Below, piece by piece: positions 33,652 through 43,199 of a stretch of DNA of 64,000 nucleotides; the first letter of the stretch is position 1, and every line of letters starts with the position of its first letter. Origin of the DNA: Undaria pinnatifida. Taxonomy: Eukaryota > Sar > Phaeophyceae > Laminariales > Alariaceae. The notes under the pieces are model-generated. The model ran no database searches and was not told the origin of the DNA. It worked only from the letters and a program-made list of their open reading frames with translations. The stretch spans positions 3,585,651 to 3,649,650 of the forward strand of contig JABAKD010000008.1 of the NCBI GenBank assembly GCA_012845835.1, read 5' to 3'. Both the position numbers and the translations under genes were made by a program.

Positions 33652-35005
33652 TCATTTGCCATCTGACAATGTAGCGTGAGTGTCAAAAACCATAAACATG
33701 ATGAAAGAACACAACATCCAGATGAAAGCGTGAAACGATGTTTCCAGCAACCAAAAACCACGAATACTAGATGTACCTTCCTGTTTTCCTGGCCCTGCCC
33801 CCTCCAGCCGCAAGGGCCAAGTCCTCCCCCCTATACACTTCCGAACAAGCATCGAACAACAACCCGCTGTCCACATAATAAATGGCTAGTTTGTAACTGC
33901 TGCGTGTATGTTTCAACGCGCAGAAGGCTGTGCGGTATTGCTGCGTAATGCTATCGGCCATGGCAAGGAAAGAGTCCCCGCCGTCTCGCTCTCTCTGTGG
34001 CTCTACCCTCTTCACCCCTCCCCCCAAAACACTACTGCTCCCACCCCTACCCTTGCCACTTCCAACACCGCAAGGGCCAAGTCCTCCCCCCCATACACTG
34101 CCGAAGAAGCATCGAATGACAACCCGCTATCCATATAAATGGCTGATTTGTAACTGCTGCGTGTATGTTTCAACGCGCAGAAGGCTGTGCGGTATTGCTG
34201 CTTAATGCTATCGGCCGTGGCAAGGAAAGAGTCCCCGCCGTCTCGCTCTCTCTGTGGCTCTACCCTCTTCACCCCTCCCCCCAAAACACTACTGCTCCCA
34301 CCCCTACCCTTGCCACTTCCAACCGCAAGGGCCAAGTCCTCCCCCCCATACACTTCCGAACAAGCATCGAACGACAACCCGCTATCCATATAAATGGCTG
34401 ATTTGTAACTGCTGCGTGTATATTTCAACGCGCAGAAGGCCGTGCGGTATTGCTGCTTAATGCTATCGGCCGTGGCAAGGAAAGAGTCCCCGCCGTCTCG
34501 CTCTCTCTGTGGCTCTACCCTCTTCACCCCTCCCCCCAAAACACTATTGCTCCCACCCCTACCCTTGCCACTTCCAACCGCAAGGGCCAAGTCCTCCCCC
34601 CCATACACTTCCGAAGAAGCATCGAACGACAACCCGCTATCCATATAGATGGCTGATTTGTAACTGCTGCGTGTATGTTTCAACGCGCAGAAGGCTGTGC
34701 GGTGTTGCTGGCTGATGCTGTCGGTCGTGACAGGGACAGAATTCCCGCCGTCTCGCTCTCTCTGTGACCCTGCCCTCTTCACCCCCTCCCCCAAAACACT
34801 ACCTAATCTCCCACCCTTACGCTTGCCACTTCCAACCGCGAAGGCCAAGTCCTCCCCCCCATACACTTCCGAAGAGGCATCGAACGACAACCCGCTATCT
34901 ATATAAATGGCTGGTTTGTAACTGCCACGCGCATGTTTCAACCCGCAGAGGGCTGTGCGGTATTTCTGTTTGATATTGCTATCGGTCGTGGTTAATAGTA
35001 TGCTC
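33652..35005 (-). CDS. ORF of five 85-residue tandem repeats, unknown function
   Basis: The DNA repeats with periods of about 255, 255 and 257 bp (85 codons), plus a 260-bp last period. The minus frame stays open from an acceptor-like CAGTAG near 35003 to 34012. Each unit reads like YKSAIYMDSGLSFDASSEVY, GGEDLALAVGSGKGRGGS, GGGVKRVEPQRERDGGDSFL, then a stretch ending QQYRTAFCALKHTRSS. In the last unit a 5-bp length change shifts the frame; the repeat continues in another frame to about 33767. I recognise no domain. Frame-preserving periods favour a coding origin, but recent minisatellite expansion can also give periods divisible by three. Confidence 0.4.
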
Positions 35006-35227
35006 TACTGACTGGAAGATATGAAACTGTTCCTACTACTACTTCTACTACTACAATAAACAGTTAGTGTTGTTCCTCTGTAAGCTGCGCAACGACAGCC
35101 ACTATGCACAATGTATTTAGTCTACTGCCACACATAATTGTTAGTAAATAATGCCACACTTATTTGATACCTGGTACATGATATAGTCTAGTCTAATAGT
35201 CTATTAGACTAGACTATACTTCACACG

Positions 35228-35500
35228 TAAACTGATGCATTTCCTTCCACTTCTGTCAGATTTTGTCCCCCTCAAAAACGGATTTTACTGTTTCCGCGCA
35301 CAGACTGACTAACATCACCCTGGTTAACCCTGATAGCTACACTGCTGTAGTTGCAAGGGGAGTCGCCGACCTATATCCTTAATGAGGACACACAACCCGT
35401 AATACCCGCGATCGGAGTATCACACACAGCTTGCAAATATGAGTTTCGGCAAAATCTTCGATCTCACAGCTGGAGGAGGAGTGTATTTCTATTTTATTAG
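35228..35500 (-). repeat. R1 copy, inverted
   Basis: Reverse-complement R1 from its head (CTCCAGCTGTGAGATCG) to GGAAGGAAATGCATCAGTTT. It has a short duplication (GGAGGA) near the head. Confidence 0.7.
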
Positions 35501-35704
35501 GGCAATAACCAAAAACAGGTATACCCGATCACTTTTTCCTCAAAAAGGGTTACTACATTCTTATTGGATTAGCTCGTACACGGGGTTGCCTAGCTCATCA
35601 TGAAGTAGAGCATGTCAAAGTGGGAGCCGTCGATGGGCCCTCGGAAGCAGTCGTAAAACAGGTACAAGTGTAGTCTATATATTATATTTTGTGTTTTGTA
35701 TTTG

Positions 35705-36500
35705 TTCTACTTTGTTTTCTCGACTAAACACTTCCCTCCCTCGGCTGTATGTAGGTGTTGCCACCTTTCATCCCGGGTATTTGTCGTTTCCTCCTCTAAC
35801 CCCCCGCCATGCCGATGGCCCGCGGGAGGTTTTTGGTATGACTTCTCCCTTGTATTAGCGCCTGTATTCCCCTCCATATCGACGAAGGCTCGCCTCGCCA
35901 TAGTACCTTTTTTCAGTGGTTGGTTTGCCGTAGAGCCTTTCCTGCCCCCCCCCGCCACACCGGCGGTATGCGGCAGGTTCTAGAGCCTTTTCTGCCCCCC
36001 GCCCCCTCACCGGTGGCACGCGGCAGGTTTTTTGTGGGTGACTTTTGCCTTGTTGTAGGGTCTGCGTTTCCCTTAGCTGCTTTTCTTCGCGTGTTCCTGG
36101 TTCCATTGCCAGACCGTTAAAGGTGTTGGAGTGGGTTTTGAGGAGCCGCATCTTCGACTCATGGTCTAGTTCGTAGAACCGGAGTTTCCCCGAATCTCCC
36201 ATATTTCTGCATATGCGGCTCATCAGGGTGGGCTAGTGTTAAGATACGGCCTCGAAAGGCCTGTAATTATACGAATTTGAGATCATTTGGATGGGTTTCG
36301 TATGATAGGGTTGGCGGTTTATATTCGAGAAAGTTAGGAGATAGATCGGAGGCGCGTGCCTCCGATCTCAGAAGCCATCCGGGGCTCTGGTGGAATCGAA
36401 TAAAGCTACGTCTCTACGAAGGCAAAGAAAGTTAGTGCTCTCCAAGGACCTGCTCAGTTGGCAGACCTGCAGGGGGCACTCTGTGTCCCCGCCCAATAAC
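35705..36500 (-). repeat. Dispersed repeat R3, copy 2 (inverted)
   Basis: Reverse complement of the copy at 4205-4950. It contains the conserved small ORF (35855..36223, 122 codons, SGKLRFYELDHESKMRLLKT) and an internal ~50-bp tandem (AACCTGCCGCGTGCCACCGG / AACCTGCCGCATACCGCCGG). A tRNA-like segment flanks its right side. Confidence 0.75.
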
Positions 36501-36575
36501 CTAACAAATGGCGTCGTCGACAGACCACGGGTTTGTTGGGTCGTGGGTTCAAATCCTACATCCACTATAGTAAAC
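36445..36575 (+). ncRNA. tRNA-like / possible SINE head
   Basis: A T-arm-like sequence GTGGGTTCAAATCCTAC (36538-36560) is an RNA polymerase III box B match with a 5-bp stem and 7-base loop. A box A-like TGCTCAGTTGGC lies about 90 bp upstream. The acceptor and anticodon stems do not fold convincingly, so this is at best a tRNA pseudogene or tRNA-derived SINE. Confidence 0.3.
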
Positions 36576-36939
36576 TTTTTCAGACTTTCCCCATGTCGAA
36601 CTTGAAAAATACTCTCCCCGGTATCCCCAGGAAATGAAACCGCTTGGATATTGACAGGTCTGCCCGTGTATCCGGCCGACCTGGTATCCCGCCGTTTCAG
36701 GGGGGGAAGAGTGTTGTGAGGCTTAGTTTGGGTAAGCTATTGGTTGACCTTTTGCAAGTGGTTAAACGAACTAATACCCCACAAATTCCTCAACATTGGA
36801 GTAATTACTGGGTGTGTGTCCTCATCATGAGTTTTGATCAAAGCACCATGTTACGCGGAAACCCTATATTACACAAAATTACAAAATATTACAAAGCTTT
36901 GAAAAAAAAAAACGCCGCAACCCCCCCCCCCCCCCACCC

Positions 36940-37075
36940 CCTCGACCACTCCGCCCTCTCCTCACTGGTTGTACAGGATATACATGATAAACTGGTGCAT
37001 TCTTTCCAAAACCGTCAGATCTATCCCCTTAAGAGATTTATAGTTTCCACGCACAGATTGAGCCCCCCCCCCCCT
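36940..37075 (-). repeat. R1 3' part copy, inverted
   Basis: Partial reverse-complement R1, from the CACTGGTTGTACAGGATATA region to the CGCACAGATTGAG segment, bounded on both sides by long C runs. Confidence 0.6.
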
Positions 37076-37119
37076 CCCCCCCCACCGCCGCTCCCTCTTG
37101 ATTAAACCCAGGCCCCCAC

Positions 37120-37840
37120 GTCCTTAAAAACTCCGCCGTCCCCTCACCGGTTGTACGACTCAATGGATATACTTGATATAAACTGATGCGTTTCCTTCCG
37201 TAGCTGTCAGATGTTGTCCCCCTCAAAATCGGGTTTTATAGTTTCCGTGCACAGACTGACCAACATCACCCTGTTGATCCTGATAGCTACACTGTAGTTC
37301 CAAGGGGAGTCGCCGACCTATATCCTTGATGAGGACACACAACTCGTAATACGCGCGATTGGAGTATCACACACAGCTTGCAAAGATGAGTTTCGACAAA
37401 ATGTTCGATCTCACAGCTGGAATGTATTTTTATTTCTAATAGATCATAATAACGGACAAAATCTTTGCAAGTTGTGTTTGCAAGCTGTGTGTTTTATTAT
37501 CTATTGGAAATAAAAATACACTCCAGCTGTGAGATCGAACATTTTGTCGAAACTCATCTTTGCAAGCTGTGTGTGATACTCCAATCGCGCGTATTACGAG
37601 TTGTGTGTCCTCATTAAGGATATGTAGGTCGGCGACTCCCCTTGTAACTACAGCAGTGGAGCTTGTACCAGGGTGAACGGGGTGATGATGTCAATCAGTC
37701 TGTGCGCGGAAACTCTCAAACCCGTTTTTGAGGGGGACAAAATCTGACAGCTGTGGAAGGAAATGCATCAGTTTATATCAAGTATATCCATTGAGTCGTA
37801 TAACTGGTGAGGGGAGGGCGGAGTTTTAAGAAGAAAAACA
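37120..37840. repeat. Head-to-head R1 pair forming a foldback
   Basis: A near full-length R1 on the minus strand (about 37120-37435) and one on the plus strand (about 37490-37840) face each other with their heads about 55 bp apart. The arms share the head, GTCGGCGACTCCCCTTG, TGCGCGGAAAC and GGAAGGAAATGCATCAGTTT segments, giving an inverted repeat of roughly 250-300 bp per arm. The spacer repeats pieces of the head (TTTGCAAGCTGTGTG). A further partial plus-strand copy follows at 37910-38040. Confidence 0.7.
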
Positions 37841-38609
37841 AAAACCAAAACCCGGGGGGCGGGCGGGGGCGAAAAAGAGGAGTCGGGGGGGGGGGGGGGG
37901 GGGGAACTCAATCTGTGCGCGGAAACTATAATCCATTTTACGGGGACAAATCTTATGGTTGTGGAAGGAATGCATCAGTTTACCATGTACATCCTGTAAG
38001 TCGTACAACCGGTGAGGGGAGGGCGGAATGATCAAAGGGGGGGGGGAGAAGGGGGAATCCCCACCGCTTTAGGAGCGCGCATACATGTATACTTGGTAGA
38101 AACTTACTATACGCGTGGTGCTAGGTCTAGGCGATGGTGCAGCGGGGAAGGAGGGGGCAGGGGGAGGGGGGGGGGGGATAATTGGAGCTACAGTATGGAT
38201 GGCTAGAGAGGTAATGAGGTGATATCGCCTGTCTAGTACTCCCTATATACTAACGGACTGAAGAGTCCATATTCTAAAACGCTCCCATTTGAATCAAACA
38301 CCCAGAACAGAAACGAATATCCCCCGAAGAAGCAAAATTCAAAACCGGGAAAACCGGGACAAATACTCGAGGGCAGTGGTGGTCTGAACGTCAACTCGCC
38401 ACGTCCGCGCCTCGAGATTCCTCTACGTTACTTTGAATCCCGCGCGCAACTGATCTACCTCCGACGGAGTTGAAGGCAACAGGAGCCTTGAACACCTCCT
38501 GCCCAAGTCGTTTAGTGAGCCGGAGAGAGCGAAACCTTGGTCGGTCCCAGGTCGTCTAGAGAACGTACCAAATATTCCCCATCGGCGGCTGTGCGAGCGC
38601 TGATTTTCC

Positions 38610-39197
38610 CTAGCCACCACAAACCGTCATCGTCTTTGGACCAAAAACGGGCCCATTGGGGAACACCGTGGTGCTGTAGTGGCGTAGTGCTGTAGTGCTG
38701 TAGTGGCGTAACCAGTCAGCGCGCGACACGCAGCCGTAGCCAGGTGCCAAAAATCGTTCGCCGTTAGCACGAGAAATCTCCCGTTGTGCAGCCTCAATGA
38801 CCATCTGACAATACAAGCGGTTGGTTTGGCGGTGTTGGTTTGGAGTGCCCTCCCAGTAGAGCAAGATCTGCTGGCGTGAGAGCTGAAGGTCCATCTCCCG
38901 TTCCCACGACGGACGGGAGAGCCCAGTCGAATGCGTCTCGTACATCACCGCGATGACCTCACCCCGACCACGGACCGATTGGTGGCTGGTGATATTTTCC
39001 ACCTCTAGTCGCTGGAGGGGCGCCGATACGTCGTCTTGGGTCATATGATATGGGGGGGAGTTTTTTGTACAATTGTTGAGCACGTACTGCATCAACCCAT
39101 CTGGGAGGTACTTAGGCATGTCGCCGCGGTCGTGGGGATTGGTGCAGGGCTTGCAGTGTTCGACGGAGACGCGGCGGTGCGCATCCGCGCCAGGCAT
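38610..39197 (-). CDS. Integrase C-terminal chromodomain region (element B)
   Basis: A 195-codon intact frame. Residues about 68-120 resemble a chromodomain: RLEVENITSHQSVRGRGEVI, then AVMYETH and RPSWEREMDLQLSRQQILLY. The central W-E and terminal L...Y/W pattern fits the chromodomain fold. In chromoviruses this module sits at the integrase C-terminus and steers integration to modified histones. It is preceded by a Cys/His-poor linker and followed by basic, low-complexity sequence containing a short tandem duplication (38690-38720). Confidence 0.55.
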   Translation of the reverse strand: MPGADAHRRVSVEHCKPCTNPHDRGDMPKYLPDGLMQYVLNNCTKNSPPYHMTQDDVSAPLQRLEVENITSHQSVRGRGEVIAVMYETHSTGLSRPSWEREMDLQLSRQQILLYWEGTPNQHRQTNRLYCQMVIEAAQREISRANGERFLAPGYGCVSRADWLRHYSTTALRHYSTTVFPNGPVFGPKTMTVCGG

Positions 39198-39210
39198 GTA
39201 TGTGGGAGCT

Positions 39211-40510
39211 TCAAACAGAGGAGTTTATCCCCCAGGGGGAAACTGTCCGGTGTGTCGCTAGGGGGGTAGGGGCCGAGGGCAAGGATCTTGCAGGGCCCCA
39301 TCCAATTGAGCGCGAATTGGTCTTGAGCACATTTGCGTCCGTGCCGCCTTTCGCGCCTTGGCGAATAGTGGAGGCCGTATTATATAGCCAGCCCCAATTA
39401 CCCATAACGAAGTTGTTGGGGACCTGGCGCAAGGCGTCCGAAAAAGCTGAGTTTCGCCGTTCCACACGGAAAAAAGTTAAGGCATATCTAGCGAACAATA
39501 TCGTTGGCGCGCTGTTGGCGTTTCGACGCCAGGTCGCAGTATGCGAGGTGGTCGCGGGCCAGGCTCTGATGGCCGGCGACCCCAGAGCGGTCGAAAATAG
39601 TAAAACGGAGGCGCGGGAGCCTGCCCGTATGAACCTCGTTGGGGGCCAGGCCAGTGACGACGCTGGCCGAATTGTTGTAGGCAAACTCCACGTGCGGTAA
39701 CTGCGCATCCCAATAGTCTTGGCGTTCGTTGACGACCATGGCCAGCGTTTGGGCCATTGTGTGGTTAACACGCTCCAAACCACCGTTACCGCTTGGATGG
39801 TAGGAGCTGGTGGCGATTTTTTGAACACCGAGAAGCTCATACTCGATGTGCCAAATTTTGGAGCAAAACTGGAGACCGTTGTCCAAGAGGATACTACGTG
39901 GACACCGGCAAAGGGAAATGTACCAGCTGATAAACATGTTTGCCGTGCCTTCAGCTGTAAATTTAGCGGTGGTGACTGCGACCATGTCCGCACGACGGCT
40001 AGCGCGGTCGGTGAGAAGCAAAATATAGGTGTTAGCCCGGGGCGTGACCGGCAATGGCCCAAAATAGTCCTCGCTTACCGCAATGCGCGGTCCTGGAGGG
40101 AGGGGAATCGATATTTCTGTAGCGGTGTCTTCCGCGCTTGGCACTTCAAACAATGGCGCAACCACCACCGGGTTCACATGTTTATTCCTATCCACCAAAA
40201 GAAACGCTCGAGCATGCGAAGTGTGCGTGCCGTGCCTAGATGGCAGGAAGCAGTCGAATGGCATGGCTTGCATTATCCAAGGGCGCATGAGTAGCGGCGC
40301 GTAAATACGGATTGGTGCGTCCCCCAAAAGGCAAGCCGCGCGTCCCGTAGGTCGTAGGGAGTAGTGGGCCGGGGTTGGATTACAGACGAGGAGGACAATG
40401 TCCTCGTCGGTAGTATGGAGGCGGCCTTTGTCAGTGAACTCCTGGATCTGCGAGAAGGGGAGGCACTGGTGTGAGGGGAAACGCGCTAAGACTTCGGTGG
40501 GCAAGGCCAA
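39211..40510 (-). CDS. Ty3/gypsy integrase (element B)
   Basis: The main frame, 39488..40510 (340 codons), is open throughout. It starts in GRLHTTDEDIVLLVCNP, passes the zinc-finger region (MQAMPFDCFLPSRHGTHTSH), then the core with SEDYFGPLPVT, ILLDNGLQFCSKIWH and GGLERVNHTMAQTLAMVVNE, giving the D,D,E catalytic triad. A frameshift near 39490-39550 moves the C-terminal part (RNSAFSDALRQVPNNFVMGN) into the overlapping frame 39211..40062. The first Cys/His pair of the finger is weakened (CHSTASCHVG in element A, MPFDCFLPSRHG here). Confidence 0.85.
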
Positions 40511-40567
40511 TGGCCGGCCGAGAAGAATGTATTGTATGGCGGCGTAGCCATTAGGCTCTGCACGTTG

Positions 40568-41380
40568 CTATCTCTCCCAGCCGGCGTGCGAATAACGCGC
40601 AGCGGAATCGCCTAAGTATAGTTCGGCAAAATCGCCGAGGGCGTCCAAATCGTCCGTAAGGGCGAAGGAAGACTCCGAAACGGTCGAGAGCCCTAAAAGC
40701 GGAGCAGCCAAAGGCCCCGCTCGGTCGCGGTCAGACGGAATGGGTACCATCGGGACAGGCATTGGGGCCCGAGATGTTGTCGGGGCGGCAGTCAAAGGCA
40801 GCCGAGGGCGCGGAGCGCGCGGCGGAGGGTCGGCCCGAGAAGGAGACGTCCGGGGAACCCTGCCTGGTCCGACACCGTCATCAACGGCAGGCTGCGCGGC
40901 ACCGGCAGCAGCGGCTGTTCTTCGGCGCGTCCGAGTGGAGATGCGGCCCGCAGCCGGCAGTGCCACTGAGGCCTCCGATGGGGGCGTAGGGGGCCGCGAG
41001 GGTATTTCTGGCGGAGTAACCCCGAAGGGCACCGCGAAAACTGGGGTGAAAGTGGCGTCGGCGGCAGGGCAAATGGCGCGCGGCCGAGGCGGTCATCACC
41101 GGTACCGACGAAAGCAAAAACACAGGCGACGAATCTTCCGGTGAGAGCAGAAAGATCGTCAATACTCACACATGGCCCATGTGCGCGAAAATCGCGAAAA
41201 TCAGTGGAGGTAACGGGAAGCCCACCCAAGACGGGGTTGTCGGGTTGGGGCACCAGCCCACCCAAGCCAATGTCGGGGACCGATGTGGAGGGGGTGAGCA
41301 GGCCGCAAGCCCTGACGAGGTATCAGGCTTCATCATCGACAGGGGTGAGGCGGCTGGAACCGCTACGGTCGTGCTCAGTC
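40568..41380 (-). pseudogene. Pro/Arg-rich linker between RNase H and integrase (element B)
   Basis: About 200 residues rich in Pro, Arg, Ala and Ser (for example PRAPRPRLPLTAAPTTSRAP) separate RNase H from integrase. It begins with a short conserved block (FRDFRAHGPCVSIDDLSALT) that also occurs in element A. The frame is broken near 41030. Length and composition suggest a disordered spacer; no function is assigned. Confidence 0.5.
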
Positions 41381-41389
41381 GCCGGCTGT

Positions 41390-41940
41390 GGCAACCGCGA
41401 GAGGAAGTCAGCATTACCATTCGCGCTTCCCTTTCGGTACTCGAGTGTGTAGTCAAACGCGGTGAGGTACTCAAGTCACCTCTGGACCCGTGCGCTGTGG
41501 TCCCCAGCTTTTCCGATATTTTCCAGAGCCTTGTGATCCCAGAAAACGCGAAACTTCGTACCCTTAAGGTAACCTCGAAGCAGATTGATCGCCCACACGA
41601 TGCTGCCTGCTTACAAATCAAGCGGCGTTCAATGTATTTCCGAGTCGAGGGTAGCGCGGCTAACATAGGCAATGGGCCTCACGAAGCCGTCGGGCTGTTC
41701 TTCGTCTAGCGTAACGCCAAAACCGTCAACGCTGGCGTCGCAGTACGCCCTAAAAGGGCGGGAGCCGTCCTCCACGGCGTCCCAATCGGGGAAGACCAGA
41801 ACCGGTAGAGTGGCGAGCTCCGTGAGCATGTCACGCACGACGGCTTCCATGCTCGGCGTGAACGAAAATTTGGCGCCCTTCTTGAGGAGGGCCGTGATTG
41901 GACATATCTGGCAGAAAAATTCGGTAGTACGAAAGGCCAC
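41390..41940 (-). pseudogene. RNase H domain (element B)
   Basis: The frame 41629..41940 contains FSFTPSMEAVVRDMLTELAT, PDWDAVEDGSRPFRAYCDAS and VDGFGVTLDEEQPDGFVRPI, the N-terminal part of a gypsy RNase H with the first catalytic Asp (YCDAS). The C-terminal part, down to about 41390, is in a different frame. Frameshifts on both sides break the polyprotein. Confidence 0.7.
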
Positions 41941-41988
41941 CCAGGAGAGAGCGCAGCTGTTTCAGGTTGCGGGGCATGGGTATGAGAG

Positions 41989-42863
41989 TCAAAGCCGACA
42001 CTTTCTCGGCGTTGCGGCGCAAGCCCGCGGGCGAGATGGAGTGGCCCAGGAAATTGGCGTCCGTCGCGACGAGTTTAGCTTTCGAGGGGGAGAAAGCTTG
42101 AAGTGGTGCTTGCGCCGTCGCTCGAAGAGGGCACGAAGGGTTTTGACGTGGGCCGACGGGTCTGAATCAAACATGATGACATCGTCCAGGTATGCCGCAG
42201 CCTGTTCAAAACCCTTGGTAACCTCGTTGATCACCTTCACAAACCAACCAGATGACGCGCTGCTGCCCTGAGTCATGACCAGCCACTCGCAGAAGCCCGG
42301 GGGCGTGCAAAATGCCGTGGGTGGAACTGTGTCCTTGTGGGCGGTTGTCTGGTGAAACGACGACACTCGGTCGGAGAGGGAGAAAACACGTCCCTTGCCC
42401 AAAGAGTCCAGGACCTCACGCGCGGGATCGGCAGCTGGCTAAGTCTGCTAATGTCGTTGAGCTTCTTGTAGTTAACAGTGATCCATACAACGCCAGATTG
42501 TTTTGGGACGACCACCAGGGGGCTCGAGTATGGCGAAGTCGAGTGTTGAATCAGACCGGCAGCGAGGTACTGATTCAGGGTGGCGTCCACCTCTTTAGGC
42601 AAAATCGGGTTGGTGCGATGTGGCCGGGAGGTGACTGGCGCACTGCCCTCCGGTACCGAAATTTCAAAGGGCATCAGAGAGCAGGAGCCAAAATCTGTTT
42701 CGGAGCTGGAAAAAGCATCGAGAAATTCGCAGAGAACGTCACTTAGTTCCTCAATGGTCGCAGGGGTCAACTCCAGGCTATGTGAATCGAAAGTTATATC
42801 GCGCAGATGCCTCGGCAGGCGGTGCCAGACGCGCAGGAACGAAACCCGTTGTTCGGGAGTCAA
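41989..42863 (-). pseudogene. Ty3/gypsy reverse transcriptase (element B)
   Basis: The upstream frame (42273..42863) carries the RT N-terminal part (TSRPHRTNPILPKEVDATLN, STSPYSSPLVVVPKQSGVVW). The downstream frame (41989..42402) carries DRVSSFHQTTAHKDTVPPTA, TPPGFCEWLVM and AAAYLDDVIMFD, the last holding the YxDD active site. A frameshift in the overlap (about 42400) disrupts the enzyme. Motif order is that of Ty3/gypsy RT. Confidence 0.85.
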
Positions 42864-43199
42864 ACGCTCGAGCAGGGCAGTCGAGGGCTAGGCCGTAGCT
42901 GCAGCTTCTGCGATAGAGGGTTCCGAAATGGCCGCAATCTCAGGCGCGTTCGTGGGTGGGGAGACGGTTGGTGCACTGCTCGTACTTTGGAAAACGGCAA
43001 TGGCGGCGCGCATCAATGGGGCGTGAGCGACTCCCAGAAGGTCGCCGGGCTCAAGGCGTGGGTCGCTGGTGGCGATGGTTACACATCAATGGATAATGCG
43101 CTGACTACGTGGTTGCAGTTGATACGGCATATGTTAGATACCGAAATCGCTGCGTTCTTACCTTCCTACCGAAGCGCGGGGGTTGCGATTTGACAATGG

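Noticed and set aside
36445-36575. Functional tRNA gene
   Set aside because: Only the T arm and box A/B-like words fit; acceptor and anticodon stems do not pair, so it is listed only as tRNA-like.
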